This document shows positions 53,366-63,105 of a stretch of 64,000 bases of DNA, in pieces (within the stretch, counting starts at the first letter, position 1; every line of letters begins with the position of its first letter). Source of the DNA: Idiomarina seosinensis_A. Lineage in GTDB: Bacteria; Pseudomonadota; Gammaproteobacteria; Enterobacterales; Alteromonadaceae. The position numbers were made by a program, and so were the translations under genes. The DNA lies in assembly GCF_044797955.1 (NCBI RefSeq), contig NZ_CP085211.1, positions 1,674,001 through 1,738,000 on the forward strand. Direction: 5' to 3'. The notes beneath the pieces were generated by a model. The model was not told where the DNA came from, ran no database searches, and saw only the letters and a program-made list of their open reading frames with translations.

Positions 53366-53881
53366 ATGACATCAATTGCCCGCTGGCCGTTGCAGCAGCT
53401 ACCCTGGACCTTACTTTTTCTCGGTAGCACTTTATTGTTCATTGGTGCACTTTATTTTCAGTACGCAATGGATTTAGAGCCCTGCGTTAAATGTGTTTAT
53501 CAGCGGGCTGCAGTAGCCGCTATTGCTGTTGCTGCAGTGATTGGCGGGCTTGGTCGTAATTACTGGGTGACGCGTTGGCTAGGGTTATTGGGCTGGGCTT
53601 ACGCCTCATTTCAGGGGCTTTTAGTAGCCTATGACCATTGGGATTTACAAACATCAAAAAATGCGTTTTTTGCGGTTTGTGAAAATCAGCCTAATTTTCC
53701 CGCCTGGTTACCATTACATGAGTGGCTGCCCGGCTTTTTTGGAGCCACAGGATTATGTGGTGATATTGACTGGGACTTTTTAGGCATGGGGATGCCCGGC
53801 TGGATGACATTTATTTTTGCCGGCTTTTTTATTGTTGCGGTGCTGGTTTCGTTGTTGCACCTATTTCGCGGCAGGCCCTAA
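53366..53881 (+). CDS. dsbB: Disulfide bond formation protein DsbB
   Basis: Inner-membrane oxidase of DsbA, 171 residues, four helices. The quinone-side pair is CVKC near residue 40. The periplasmic pair is the Cys in FFAVCENQ and the one in ATGLCGDIDW. AGGA precedes the start. It converges with ycgN, the two overlapping by 21 nt. Confidence 0.94.
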   Translation: MTSIARWPLQQLPWTLLFLGSTLLFIGALYFQYAMDLEPCVKCVYQRAAVAAIAVAAVIGGLGRNYWVTRWLGLLGWAYASFQGLLVAYDHWDLQTSKNAFFAVCENQPNFPAWLPLHEWLPGFFGATGLCGDIDWDFLGMGMPGWMTFIFAGFFIVAVLVSLLHLFRGRP

Positions 53882-54304
53882 TGGCCAGGTAACAATCCGG
53901 CTTTCTAAATCGCCGTTAAAATCCCGTTCGCTGATGCAGCGCCCGGCGACATGGACACCGGCTGCTTTCATGGCTTTTTTATCACCACCATGGCGCAAAG
54001 GATGCCAGCCGGGCAGCGGTTGCCCGTTGGCACGCAGTCGATAGGCGCAAGTGGCCGGCATAAAGTAAACTTGTTGCAAGTTATCGGCAGTTAACCGAAC
54101 ACATTCAGGAACTTTCTGCGAGCGATTCGGATAATCTTGGCACAAAGCACGGTCGGTATCCAGCAGCCGACAGGCAACATCAGTCTGATACAGCTGATCC
54201 TGCTCATCAAGCAACTGGTTCAGACAGCATTGACCGCAGCCGTCACACAAAGCCTCCCACTCGGACTCAGAGAGGCTTTCCAGGGGTTTGTCATACCACT
54301 GCAT
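53861..54304 (-). CDS. ycgN: YcgN/UPF0260 zinc- or iron-binding protein
   Basis: 147 residues with many conserved Cys (LCDGCGQCCL near residue 21, CRLL, LCQDYPNRS, CVRLT, ATCAYRL), the UPF0260 pattern. Function unknown; the Cys set suggests a metal cluster. The ATG at 54304 is used; the frame can be extended three codons to a TTG. Follows the lytic transglycosylase gene by 11 nt. Confidence 0.9.
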   Translation of the reverse strand: MQWYDKPLESLSESEWEALCDGCGQCCLNQLLDEQDQLYQTDVACRLLDTDRALCQDYPNRSQKVPECVRLTADNLQQVYFMPATCAYRLRANGQPLPGWHPLRHGGDKKAMKAAGVHVAGRCISERDFNGDLESRIVTWPLGPAAK

Positions 54305-54315
54305 TAAGCTCAAGG

Positions 54316-55359
54316 CTAAGGTGCAAAACGTATCCGGTCGGACAAATAACCAACCGCAGCAACGAAATAATGAGAACGATTCCAGCGCATTAAGGCATCA
54401 TAATTTGAGTACGCTAAATAAATCCGGCCTTCGCGATCATCGGGTATCACTACAGAAGCTTTAATATCGTCTCGGTTCGGCAGTGCTGAACCGTCCATAC
54501 GTGTAACACCAAGTGCCTGCCACTGGTCCAGTGACTTCTTAACATCCAGGTCAGCCAGGGTCGTATCAAAGTTGTCAGGTAGCTTAACCTGCCGGCCCCA
54601 GGTTACATCATCACGCCAGCCAACCGACTTTAAATAGTTTGCCGCAGACGCAAAAACGTCGCCGTAACTGTTCCAGATGTCTTTTTTACCGTCCCCTTCA
54701 TAGTCGACCGCAAAACTCATAAATGAGCTTGGCATAAATTGGGTCTGCCCCATAGCGCCGGCCCAGGATCCCTTCATTTGTTGGGGCTGAATATGACCTT
54801 CTTCGATTATCGTTAAAGCTTCCCATAGCTGCTTTTTAAAAAACGCTTCTCGGCGTCCGTCAAAAGCCAGAGTCGTTAGCGCCGACACCACCTTAAAACC
54901 GCCGGTAAATGAACCGAAGTTAGTTTCTATCCCCCAAAGCGCCACAATAAAGCGTGGCTGCACGCCATACTGCTGGCCAATCTCATCCAGCAACTCTTTA
55001 TGCTGCTGATATTTTTCCAGCGCCTTCTCCGCTTTCCATTCGGGTACTGCCCGCGGTAGATAGGTATCCAGAGTTAACTTAAATTCCGGCTGATTTTTAT
55101 CAAGTTCCACGGCACGCTGGTAATATTCAATATCTGCAAACGCTTTATCGAGTGTTTCAGCTTGATAGCCCTTTGCTAAAGCTTCTTCTCTTAAACTAGT
55201 GACGTAATCAGCGAATTGCTGTTCAACTTCAGCTTGTTCTGCTTCATGGCTATGTTCTTTACCCTCTTGCGAATCATGGGGACTGGCAAAAGCTGGCAGG
55301 GTCAGTAGGCACTGGCTTGCAAATAAAGCAAGCCAGCCGAAGTTAATCAATTTTTTCAC
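54316..55359 (-). CDS. Lytic murein transglycosylase, MltB-like
   Basis: 347 residues. A signal peptide (about 1-25) precedes a His/Glu-rich linker (about 28-50). The transglycosylase domain has its catalytic Glu in VALWGIETNFGSFTGG near residue 148 and the motifs GSWAGAMGQTQFMPSS and DYEGDGKKDIWNSYGD. This is the TIGR02283 subgroup of periplasmic soluble enzymes; there is no lipobox. Overlaps ycgL by 4 nt. Confidence 0.92.
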   Translation of the reverse strand: MKKLINFGWLALFASQCLLTLPAFASPHDSQEGKEHSHEAEQAEVEQQFADYVTSLREEALAKGYQAETLDKAFADIEYYQRAVELDKNQPEFKLTLDTYLPRAVPEWKAEKALEKYQQHKELLDEIGQQYGVQPRFIVALWGIETNFGSFTGGFKVVSALTTLAFDGRREAFFKKQLWEALTIIEEGHIQPQQMKGSWAGAMGQTQFMPSSFMSFAVDYEGDGKKDIWNSYGDVFASAANYLKSVGWRDDVTWGRQVKLPDNFDTTLADLDVKKSLDQWQALGVTRMDGSALPNRDDIKASVVIPDDREGRIYLAYSNYDALMRWNRSHYFVAAVGYLSDRIRFAP

Positions 55360-55601
55360 GCGTTAAGCTCCTGCTTTGGGGGTAACTGAAGGTAATACCC
55401 CGTGTCGTTAAGATGTTCTATCAATGCCTGGCTAGTGATTCGGGCCAGCTGACTACGCTCGCTTAAATTAATCGTTAAGACTTTGCTGGCCGGGCCAAAC
55501 TGCTGTTGCAACTGGTCAGGTAACTCCTGGTATTCTGCCCCCATCGGCAAATATAGGTAGGTATCCATTCTTTTACCGCTGCGGTAAACTTCACATAACA
55601 T
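55356..55601 (-). CDS. ycgL: YcgL domain protein
   Basis: 81-residue protein with the YcgL fold (CEVYRSGKRMDTYLYLP at the start, GYYLQLPP at the end). Function unknown. The four-nt overlap with the transglycosylase gene marks them as one transcription unit, with rnd 23 nt upstream. Confidence 0.92.
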   Translation of the reverse strand: MLCEVYRSGKRMDTYLYLPMGAEYQELPDQLQQQFGPASKVLTINLSERSQLARITSQALIEHLNDTGYYLQLPPKQELNA

Positions 55602-55624
55602 GCTTTTTCGTGCTCCCGAGATAA

Positions 55625-56788
55625 CTAAACCAAGCCTTTTAACTCTGGTTCCAGGTAGTGCCAGCGCCAGCCACGGCTTAGGTCCGGTGGCGCAAGGCGT
55701 TGTTGCTGTTCACTGGTAAACTGCCAGTAATAATTCAGAAAATCATTAATTTGTTTTCGTGATGCGATAAGAGCAGTATCCACTTGCAGCTTGTCAGCCA
55801 GCTTTTGAATCGCTGCCTTAATGTTTTTTACTGCCGCTTTATACCCGTCCATATCATCAAGTCGCTGCAGATTTTGCGGAAGTTGATGCTCGCTTTGCTG
55901 CTGCCCCTGACTAATTACCTGGACGATTTCTTTACCTGAATATTTCCGCGTCAATGGCGGCAGTCCCTCTATGGCCAGCAGCTGTCTTTCTGTCCCTGGC
56001 TGGCGCCGCGCCAGCTCTAGTAAAACACCGTCTTTAAAAATAAAGCCTAAGGGTATATCACGCTGTTGCGCTTTGCGCTGACGCCAGGCAGTCAGCGCTC
56101 TGAGTATACCCAACTGCTGCCGGTTTAACTGCCAGGCATTACCAACAAACAGATACAGCAGGTCCGGTGCCACTTGCTGGGTTCTTTTTTCGACTTGTAA
56201 GCGACTTTCTGCCTGCACCAGCTGGGTTACTTCACGTTGCTCGCACAGCTCCAGTAAATAGGGGTACATGGCAGACAGGTAGCTGGCATCAGCCGCAGCA
56301 TAATCAAGTTGTTCCTGGCTCAGGGGCCGTTTTAACCAATCCGTGCGCGATAAGCTTTTATCCAGTTCTACCCCACCACACAATTGGTCAACTAACTTTG
56401 CGTAACCCAGCGACGCGCCTAAACCGCAGAAGCCAGCAGCAATTTGAGTATCAAATAAGGACTGTGGAGATTGCTGCCCGGCCTGATGGTAAAATAACTC
56501 AATGTCTTCTCCACCGGCATGTAATACGGTTTTTATTCGAGCATCGCCAATGATTTCCCATAATGGCGCGAGATCAATTTCAGCCAGTGGGTCAATAATC
56601 ACCGTCGCACCTTCAGCATGGGCTTGCAGTAAGCCCAACCTTGCGTAATAGGTACGCTGACGGACAAACTCAGAATCGATAGCAAACCAGCCCGCGCTGC
56701 GGGCTAGCTGACAAAAATCTGTTAAGTCGGGTGTATTATCGATGGTCTGATAAGACAAAGTCGATTGCGGAACTTTTATTAAACTCAA
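55625..56788 (-). CDS. rnd: Ribonuclease D
   Basis: 387 residues, a DEDDy 3'-5' exonuclease with an HRDC domain. ExoI is WFAIDSEFVRQRTYYARLGLLQ, ExoII surrounds LHAGGEDIELFY, ExoIII is DYAAADASYL, and the HRDC domain begins near residue 215. It processes tRNA precursors. The start overlaps the fadD stop by 4 nt, so it is coupled to fadD. Confidence 0.95.
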   Translation of the reverse strand: MSLIKVPQSTLSYQTIDNTPDLTDFCQLARSAGWFAIDSEFVRQRTYYARLGLLQAHAEGATVIIDPLAEIDLAPLWEIIGDARIKTVLHAGGEDIELFYHQAGQQSPQSLFDTQIAAGFCGLGASLGYAKLVDQLCGGVELDKSLSRTDWLKRPLSQEQLDYAAADASYLSAMYPYLLELCEQREVTQLVQAESRLQVEKRTQQVAPDLLYLFVGNAWQLNRQQLGILRALTAWRQRKAQQRDIPLGFIFKDGVLLELARRQPGTERQLLAIEGLPPLTRKYSGKEIVQVISQGQQQSEHQLPQNLQRLDDMDGYKAAVKNIKAAIQKLADKLQVDTALIASRKQINDFLNYYWQFTSEQQQRLAPPDLSRGWRWHYLEPELKGLV

Positions 56789-58455
56789 TCGTTTTCCTCG
56801 TCGCGCAGTTCTTTACGGAGTATTTTACCCACGTTAGATTTTGGCAGTTCATCACGAAACTCAACCAGTTTAGGTACTTTATAACCGGTCATATTTTCCC
56901 TGGAGAAATCAATCACTTCACGTTCAGTCAGCGAGCTGTCTTTTTTCACAATAAAGACTTTAACAGCCTCACCGGAAGACTCATGCGGTACGCCGATAGC
57001 AGCCGACTCCAGCACTTTAGGATGATCAGCCAGGACGTCTTCAATTTCATTGGGGTAAACGTTAAAACCGGAAACCAAAATCATATCTTTTTTACGATCA
57101 ACAATTTTAAAATAACCGCGCTCATCACAGGTTGCCATATCTCCGGTGGCAAACCAGCCATCTTGCATAGACTCTGCAGTTGCGTCAGGGCGGTTTAGAT
57201 AACCCAGCATAACCTGCGGCCCTTTGACATGCAGCTCACCGGGCTCACCCAACGGCAATTCCTCGCCACTGTCAGGGTCACAGATCTTCATTTCAGTACT
57301 GGGAACCGGTAAGCCGATACTGCCGGTATAATGTTCGATATCATAAGGATTAACGGTTACCACAGGTGCGCACTCAGTCAGTCCGTAGCCCTCTAGCAGA
57401 CGTGACTTGGTTACTCGCTCCCAGTGTTCAGCTACGGCTTTTTGAACGGCCATTCCGCCGCCAAGAGCTACTTTAAGGTTGGAAAAGTCGAGGTCTTTAA
57501 AGCCGCGCGTATTCAGTAAACCATTAAACAGGGTATTGACCCCCGAAATCATAGAAAACGAGTACTTGTTCAGCTCCTTGACAAAACCGTCCATATCTCG
57601 GGGATTGGTAATCAGAATGTTTTTACCGCCATGCTTGATAAACGTCAGGCAATTAGCGGTTAAAGCAAAAATATGGTAGAGCGGTAAGGCGGTGATTATC
57701 ACCTCTTCACCGTCGTTCATAATGGGAGTAATTACGGAAGACACCTGTTCCAGATTGGCGACCATATTGCGATGCGATAACATCGCACCTTTGGCGACGC
57801 CGGTCGTCCCTCCGGTGTATTGCAGAAATGCCAGGTCATCGCCGGTCAGTTCCGGCCGCTCGTAGTTCAGCGATTTCCCTTTTGTAACCGCACTGTTAAA
57901 ATCCGTCACACCAGTCAGATTGTAGCTCTCGACCATGCGCTTGACGTATTTAACCACGACATTAACTACCCAACGTTTCGGGGCCGGTAACATGTCACCA
58001 ATTTGAGTAGTGATAACCTGTTTAACGTCCGGAACTTCTGTCTTGATTTTGTCCAGGGTATGGGCAAAGTTCTCCAGGATGACAATAGCCTTGGCCTGCG
58101 AGTCGTTTAACTGATGCTTCAGTTCGCGCGGTGTATACAAAGGGTTGACATTAACTACCGTCATGCCGGCGGATAAAATACCAAAGAGCGCTACGGGGTA
58201 TTGCAGGATGTTGGGCATCATCACAGCTACCGCATCACCTTTCTTCAAGCCGGTACTTTGTAAGTAAGCAGCAAAATACTTTGCTTTTTCGCCCAATTCG
58301 GTGAAGCTCATTTCGCGATCCATGTTCACGAATGACGTTTTATCGCCGTACTTTTTGACACTCATTTCAAGAATGTCAACTAACGAGGAGAAGTGATCAG
58401 GATCAATTGTTTCTGGCACCCCAGCCGGGTAATTTTTAAGCCAAATTTTATCCAT
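56785..58455 (-). CDS. fadD: Long-chain acyl-CoA synthetase
   Basis: 556 residues of the AMP-forming acyl-CoA ligase family. The ATP/AMP motif is YTGGTTGVAKGAMLSHRN, the L motif is GYGLTECAPVV, and the FACS motif includes TGDMATCDERGYFKIVDRKKDMI. It activates imported fatty acids at the inner membrane. GGAGC precedes the start. A FadR-like site lies 61 nt upstream. Order fadD-rnd matches E. coli. Confidence 0.96.
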   Translation of the reverse strand: MDKIWLKNYPAGVPETIDPDHFSSLVDILEMSVKKYGDKTSFVNMDREMSFTELGEKAKYFAAYLQSTGLKKGDAVAVMMPNILQYPVALFGILSAGMTVVNVNPLYTPRELKHQLNDSQAKAIVILENFAHTLDKIKTEVPDVKQVITTQIGDMLPAPKRWVVNVVVKYVKRMVESYNLTGVTDFNSAVTKGKSLNYERPELTGDDLAFLQYTGGTTGVAKGAMLSHRNMVANLEQVSSVITPIMNDGEEVIITALPLYHIFALTANCLTFIKHGGKNILITNPRDMDGFVKELNKYSFSMISGVNTLFNGLLNTRGFKDLDFSNLKVALGGGMAVQKAVAEHWERVTKSRLLEGYGLTECAPVVTVNPYDIEHYTGSIGLPVPSTEMKICDPDSGEELPLGEPGELHVKGPQVMLGYLNRPDATAESMQDGWFATGDMATCDERGYFKIVDRKKDMILVSGFNVYPNEIEDVLADHPKVLESAAIGVPHESSGEAVKVFIVKKDSSLTEREVIDFSRENMTGYKVPKLVEFRDELPKSNVGKILRKELRDEEND

Positions 58456-58515
58456 AGTGAGCTCCGAATGAATCGTTTTATTGTTATTATGCTGATATTT
58501 AGTCGTTAATCATCG

Positions 58516-58529
58516 CATATCCGACCAGT
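58516..58529. promoter_or_regulatory. Candidate FadR operator upstream of fadD
   Basis: CATATCCGACCAGT matches CTGGTCCGACCAGT at 11 of 14 positions, with an intact right half. It lies between the upstream hydrolase stop and the fadD start. Together with fadR in the same window this supports a local FadR regulon. Confidence 0.5.
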
Positions 58530-58538
58530 GAATCCTAG

Positions 58539-59423
58539 TCACTCGGCCCGGCAAATATTGGCCAATAATGTCGCTATCGCTTGTGGACTTTCCATATGCA
58601 GATGGTGGCCACCAGGTAGTGTATTAATGTTCAGCTGCTCAATACAGTGTTGCCATCTTTCTACCGCGTTAGCCAGCTTAGAATAACCGGCTTCGCCGCG
58701 CAATAAAGTCACGGGCACGTCAATTTTTGCTAATACCTGATCCACTGTCGCAGCCGGTAGCCGGTAAGGAGACGTGCTTTTAACCTGAGGATCAGCGCGC
58801 CACTGCCAACGGCCTTTTGCGTTTCGGTAACAGCCGCGTTGCAATAGCATTTCCACCAGTTCTTTGGAAAAGTCAGCGGTTTTTAGACGCGCATCAACCG
58901 CGCTGGCCAATTCACTATAATCGCGCCAGCGGCCGCAGCTTAATTTTCTCCGTGACTGAAAGCCATCCAGTAGTTGTTGGTGTGCATCTTCACCGTCACT
59001 CACCACTAACCCGAAAGCTTCAATCAGTATCAGGTGCTTAAGCCTGTCTGAGCAAAGGCTGGCTACGATATTAGCGGCAAAACCGCCCATTGAGTGACCC
59101 ACCAGGGTCAGGTTCTGCCAGTCTTGTTGCTGAATAATTAACCACAAGTCATAAGCGTAGTCGATGAAGTGATAGTGGTTCCCGGCGGGCCGATGATCCG
59201 ATAGCCCATGACCGGCGAAATCCAGCGCAATCAATGCGCCCTGCCTGGTGTCCCAATGTTCGGCAACAGGTAAAAAACTGTGTGCGTTGTCCAGCCAGCC
59301 ATGAGTACAAACAACAGCAACCTGTCCGGGGTTACCCCAACAAAGACCTCTTATGGTTCCCCAGGGCAGACGATAACTGACTGCATTAGCTGCAGCCAGT
59401 GTCTTGCTGTAAGCAGAAAGCAT
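58539..59423 (-). CDS. Alpha/beta hydrolase, SERHL-like
   Basis: 294 residues. The oxyanion motif is HGWLDNAHSF near residue 40, the nucleophile elbow is LVGHSMGGFAANI near residue 109, and the catalytic His is in LPGGHHLHMESP near residue 272. The HGWLDN start is typical of the serine hydrolase-like group. Substrate unknown. Its start overlaps the slp stop by 1 nt (TAATG). Confidence 0.85.
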   Translation of the reverse strand: MLSAYSKTLAAANAVSYRLPWGTIRGLCWGNPGQVAVVCTHGWLDNAHSFLPVAEHWDTRQGALIALDFAGHGLSDHRPAGNHYHFIDYAYDLWLIIQQQDWQNLTLVGHSMGGFAANIVASLCSDRLKHLILIEAFGLVVSDGEDAHQQLLDGFQSRRKLSCGRWRDYSELASAVDARLKTADFSKELVEMLLQRGCYRNAKGRWQWRADPQVKSTSPYRLPAATVDQVLAKIDVPVTLLRGEAGYSKLANAVERWQHCIEQLNINTLPGGHHLHMESPQAIATLLANICRAE

Positions 59424-60004
59424 TATTGTTTTTCTGTACCGCTGTCTTTCTCGTTGCCAGTGGGTCGAACAACAGGATGCGGCGTGTAGTATGGCCGATA
59501 AGGAAAGGGTGCATAAAAATTATGCCGGAACCACAGAGGCGAATAATCGATTCCCGTTTCTATCTTTTCTTTTGGCTTTTCCCACAAGTAAACACCATCC
59601 GCTTCAAGAACCGGATAAGTATAAGTGTAATCGTCGATTTTACCCGATTGCGCAGCACGAATAGTACCTAAAGCTGTCAGGCTGCGGCCTTGTTTATAAA
59701 CCTGCGGGTCAAGAAAACGGTCAACCAGAACCAAGAAGCGACCTTGTGTGTCGTCGCTTACTACCGGACGACCCCAGCTTTTTAACGGAAAGTGAACCAT
59801 TTCAACAATGGTCATTTCATCGCCATTGCGCACGTCAGCGATTACGCCACCCCAGCGGGCTCGTTCGCCAACCACCTGTTCGCTATTCTCGGCTGCTGAC
59901 TGATAACTCACTAAGGCGTCTTCATTTTCTGTCGCGATAGGATCGGGAAACATACTGCAGCCGGCTAAGAACAACGCGGCTAATACCATTATACCGTATC
60001 TCAT
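59423..60004 (-). CDS. slp: Slp family outer-membrane lipoprotein
   Basis: 193 residues. A lipobox LAGC puts the lipidated Cys at residue 16. The Slp domain covers about residues 35-160 (ARWGGVIADVRNGDEMTIVEMVHFPL, GRFLVLVDRFLDPQVYKQGRSLTALG). In E. coli the paralogous yeaY also lies between tsaB and fadD. Function unclear; Slp is linked to starvation and acid stress. Confidence 0.92.
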   Translation of the reverse strand: MRYGIMVLAALFLAGCSMFPDPIATENEDALVSYQSAAENSEQVVGERARWGGVIADVRNGDEMTIVEMVHFPLKSWGRPVVSDDTQGRFLVLVDRFLDPQVYKQGRSLTALGTIRAAQSGKIDDYTYTYPVLEADGVYLWEKPKEKIETGIDYSPLWFRHNFYAPFPYRPYYTPHPVVRPTGNEKDSGTEKQ

Positions 60005-60024
60005 AATGCACCACCTTGATTCGG

Positions 60025-60321
60025 TTAGGCGTATAAATCAACGCCAAACATGGATTCCACTTGCTCACGCCGTTCGTTTAACTGAATTCCCTGATAGGCT
60101 TCTAGTGCCCGGCGCGACGATTGTGGAGGCTCATCATAAAAGGTGTTCAGCTGCTGCCAACGCTGCGCACGCTGGCGGCTGGAGTCGGCAGCCGGCACCA
60201 CTTCATTACGTCGTAAAGTGTCCGTCGCTTCGGTTTTAACGCTATCCTGCGGACGCGGCTTTTCGGCCGGTTGCCCCGGGTAACGTTCAAACGGCTGTAC
60301 ACCTAAACCATCTAATCTCAC
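60025..60321 (-). CDS. Small conserved hypothetical protein, unknown function
   Basis: 98 residues, hydrophilic, no signal or membrane segment. The start is GTG at 60321, 7 nt after AGGTGAGA. The N-terminal half is Pro/Arg rich and probably disordered, and the C-terminal half is helical (ALEAYQGIQLNERREQVESM) and ends GVDLYA. The gene lies in the slp-tsaB gap on the same strand. The C-terminal end recalls that of the small protein at 63138. Confidence 0.65.
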   Translation of the reverse strand: MRLDGLGVQPFERYPGQPAEKPRPQDSVKTEATDTLRRNEVVPAADSSRQRAQRWQQLNTFYDEPPQSSRRALEAYQGIQLNERREQVESMFGVDLYA

Positions 60322-60393
60322 CAGCTCTCACCTATCATTTGACTACCTCTATTATGGCGAGTTCAGTCGCTAATGCCAAGTTATACTGACCGA

Positions 60394-61128
60394 TTAACGC
60401 CCGGGCAGTTTTTTCCAGGTCACTTCATTACGAACATAAAGCGGCTCCAGTTCAGAAGCGCTGATGGCTTGTACCTGTTTTGCCTGTACTAAACTCAACA
60501 TATCTTTAGCTTCCGGCAATCGGCAGTCTGGATGCAGATTAACCGGTCCAGGCAGGCTTTGTGCTAATAAATCATGATAGCTGTCCCAGCCCGTACCTGC
60601 CCCGGCAATGACAGTATCCTGATCGATCTGCAGTTGCGCTAGCGGCTGCTGGAACAGCTCGGGCCCGGGCTTGGCGACCGCCGGCTCAGTCAAGGGCACG
60701 GCTATACCATTTATATTTTCGTAAAGGGCATAATAAATTTCAGCCATGCGCGCATCGATACTGCTTAAAATAATCGCAGGATGGGCTGCACCATCTTTAC
60801 CAGAGTGACTGCGAATGGCATGCTGAGCCAGAGTCTGCAGACTGTTTACAGGATAGACCGGCAACTGTTGACTGAAAGCTAACCCCTGGGCAATAGAGAT
60901 GGCTATCCGCACCCCGGTAAAACTCCCCGGACCGCTACCCACAACCAGCCCCTGTAATTGCTGCAAGCTTATGTCAGCCTCGCTAAGAAGCTCTTGTACA
61001 AACGGCAATAGCCGCTGCGAGTGCTCACGAGGGCTTTCCGCTACCCGCTGATAAACGCGATCGCCGACCTGCAGTGCCGCCGAACAATTTTCTGTAGCCG
61101 TATCAATGGCCAGTAATATCTCAGTCAT
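60394..61128 (-). CDS. tsaB: tRNA threonylcarbamoyladenosine biosynthesis protein TsaB
   Basis: 244-residue ASKHA-fold partner of TsaD and TsaE in t6A37 synthesis. LLAIDTATENCSAAL at the start, VVGSGPGSFTGVRIAISIAQGLAF near residue 65 are diagnostic. Overlaps yoaA by 8 nt. Confidence 0.95.
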   Translation of the reverse strand: MTEILLAIDTATENCSAALQVGDRVYQRVAESPREHSQRLLPFVQELLSEADISLQQLQGLVVGSGPGSFTGVRIAISIAQGLAFSQQLPVYPVNSLQTLAQHAIRSHSGKDGAAHPAIILSSIDARMAEIYYALYENINGIAVPLTEPAVAKPGPELFQQPLAQLQIDQDTVIAGAGTGWDSYHDLLAQSLPGPVNLHPDCRLPEAKDMLSLVQAKQVQAISASELEPLYVRNEVTWKKLPGR

Positions 61129-63040
61129 CGTTTTTCTCTTGCAAAAAGTTTAAGGCGTTAGTTAAACAGCGCGTTCGGGTCATCGGCGGTAAGCTTTTCA
61201 AAAACCGCGCTCCGTAATAACGGTTTACTAAGCGATTATCACACACCAGTAACACGCCGCGATCTCCGCTATCTCTAATCAGCCGGCCTGCGCCTTGCTT
61301 TAAAGCAATAATCGCTTGTGGTAACTGTATGGTATTAAAGGCATCAATGCCGCGTAATCTTGCATCTTCGACACGCGCGTTAAGTAAGGGGTCATCGGGC
61401 GAGGCAAACGGCAGTTTGTCAATAATCACACAGCGCAACGCATCTCCGCGCACATCGACACCTTCCCAGAACGAAGCAGTACCTAACAGTACCGCGTTGC
61501 CGGCCGCTGCAAACTGCTGCAGCAGATCCGATTTTCCGGCATCACCCTGCACCAAAACCGGCCGCTCCAGGACATCTCTTAAATGCGATGCCATCTGCTG
61601 CAGCATACGGTGGCTGGTAAACAGCAAAAAGGTACCGCCGTAGTTATGCTGAATGCACTGTTCTGCGATTTTAACCAGTTGATTATGGCGGCCAATATCA
61701 TTAGCTTCGGGCAGGTAGCGCGGCAAACACAATAACGCCTGACGGGCGAAATCAAATGGACTGGCCAGCAGCAGGGTCTCGGCGTCGTATAAACCCAGTC
61801 TATGGGTAAAATGCTCAAACTTTTCATTAACGGCAATCGTAGCCGAGGTAAAAATCCAGGCACGCTGGCTATGCTTAACCATACCACCGAATTTTTTTGC
61901 CACGCTTAATGGCGTCTGGTGCAGAATAATGTGTCGGTTTGTGGTTTCGAACCAGTAGCTGTAACCGGTTTCCAGCGTATCCATTAGCTGTTTCCAGAGC
62001 TGCAGGTATTGTTCACCGCGCTCAATCAGGCTGTCCATTTCCTTATGTCTTCCACGCGCGGTTTTTATAACCTGCAGAAACAGCTCTAATTTTTCCTGCA
62101 AACGTTCGGTCGCTTCGGGCATCTCGGCCTGCTCGCGCCATTCTCTCCAGTTACCACGCATTGGTTCCCGGGGAAACTGTAGCCGCCAATCCTTTACCAC
62201 TTGCTCAAACAGCCGAGCCATTTGGGTCGCCTGCGAAAGGTCTTTAAGCTCAGTCAAACATAAACGGCTCACTTCCTCGGCCAATTCGATTAATTGCCGG
62301 CTGGAAATTGATTCGCCGTAATACTGACTGGCTATATCCGGAACCTGATGGGCTTCATCAAAGACAACCACTTCACTGTCAGGAATAATTTCGCCAAAAC
62401 CGGTATCTTTTACCGCTAAATCAGCAAAGAACAGATGATGGTTAACCACCACAATATCAGCTTTTCTGGCTTCTTCCCGTGCCTGCACTAAATGACAGTC
62501 ATCGTAAACAGGACATTCTTTACCCAGGCAATTATCTTTGGTACTGGTCACCAGCGACATCGCATGTGCATCTTCCTGCAATTCATTCAATTCGCCAATA
62601 TCACCGCTACGGGTCATGGTTGCCCAGCGTTTTACTTTTAATAGCTGGCTTTGCACTACCGGCGAAAACTGCCCTGCCTGCTGCTGCGCCTGCTCTAACC
62701 GATAGATACACAAATAGTTGGCACGCCCTTTGAGCAGGGCAATGACTTTTTTCGGCGCCAGGGCTTTGCGCAGTCGTGGTAGATCGCGATGAAAAAGCTG
62801 CTCTTGCAGGTTTTTTGTGCCGGTTGAAATAACGGCTTTGTCTTTTGTCAGTAAAATTGGAGCCAGATAGGCAAAGGTCTTCCCCGTTCCAGTTTCTGCT
62901 TCGACCACCAGCTGACCGCTGGTTTTGATAGTGGACTCAATTGCTGTCGCCATTTTTAATTGCGCATCGCGTGGCTGGAAACCTTCTATCGCTGAGGATA
63001 AAGAACCTTGAGCTTTAAAAACATTAGCGACTTGAGTCAT
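61121..63040 (-). CDS. yoaA: DinG-family ATP-dependent helicase YoaA
   Basis: 639 residues, XPD-like iron-sulfur helicase. Walker A is VVEAETGTGKTFAYLAPIL, and motif II is VVFDEAHQVPD. The four cluster Cys are probably those in NYLCIYRLE and CLGKECPVYDDC; motif VI is KQGAGRLIRDSGDRGV. It aids repair of replication damage with HolC in E. coli. A CTGT-N8-ACAG sequence lies 66 nt upstream. Confidence 0.95.
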   Translation of the reverse strand: MTQVANVFKAQGSLSSAIEGFQPRDAQLKMATAIESTIKTSGQLVVEAETGTGKTFAYLAPILLTKDKAVISTGTKNLQEQLFHRDLPRLRKALAPKKVIALLKGRANYLCIYRLEQAQQQAGQFSPVVQSQLLKVKRWATMTRSGDIGELNELQEDAHAMSLVTSTKDNCLGKECPVYDDCHLVQAREEARKADIVVVNHHLFFADLAVKDTGFGEIIPDSEVVVFDEAHQVPDIASQYYGESISSRQLIELAEEVSRLCLTELKDLSQATQMARLFEQVVKDWRLQFPREPMRGNWREWREQAEMPEATERLQEKLELFLQVIKTARGRHKEMDSLIERGEQYLQLWKQLMDTLETGYSYWFETTNRHIILHQTPLSVAKKFGGMVKHSQRAWIFTSATIAVNEKFEHFTHRLGLYDAETLLLASPFDFARQALLCLPRYLPEANDIGRHNQLVKIAEQCIQHNYGGTFLLFTSHRMLQQMASHLRDVLERPVLVQGDAGKSDLLQQFAAAGNAVLLGTASFWEGVDVRGDALRCVIIDKLPFASPDDPLLNARVEDARLRGIDAFNTIQLPQAIIALKQGAGRLIRDSGDRGVLLVCDNRLVNRYYGARFLKSLPPMTRTRCLTNALNFLQEKNDD

Positions 63041-63105
63041 GATGGCAGCGAATCCGGAACAGCAAAAAATAAAAAGACGGGATATTATGGCACAGCCTTT
63101 AAATG

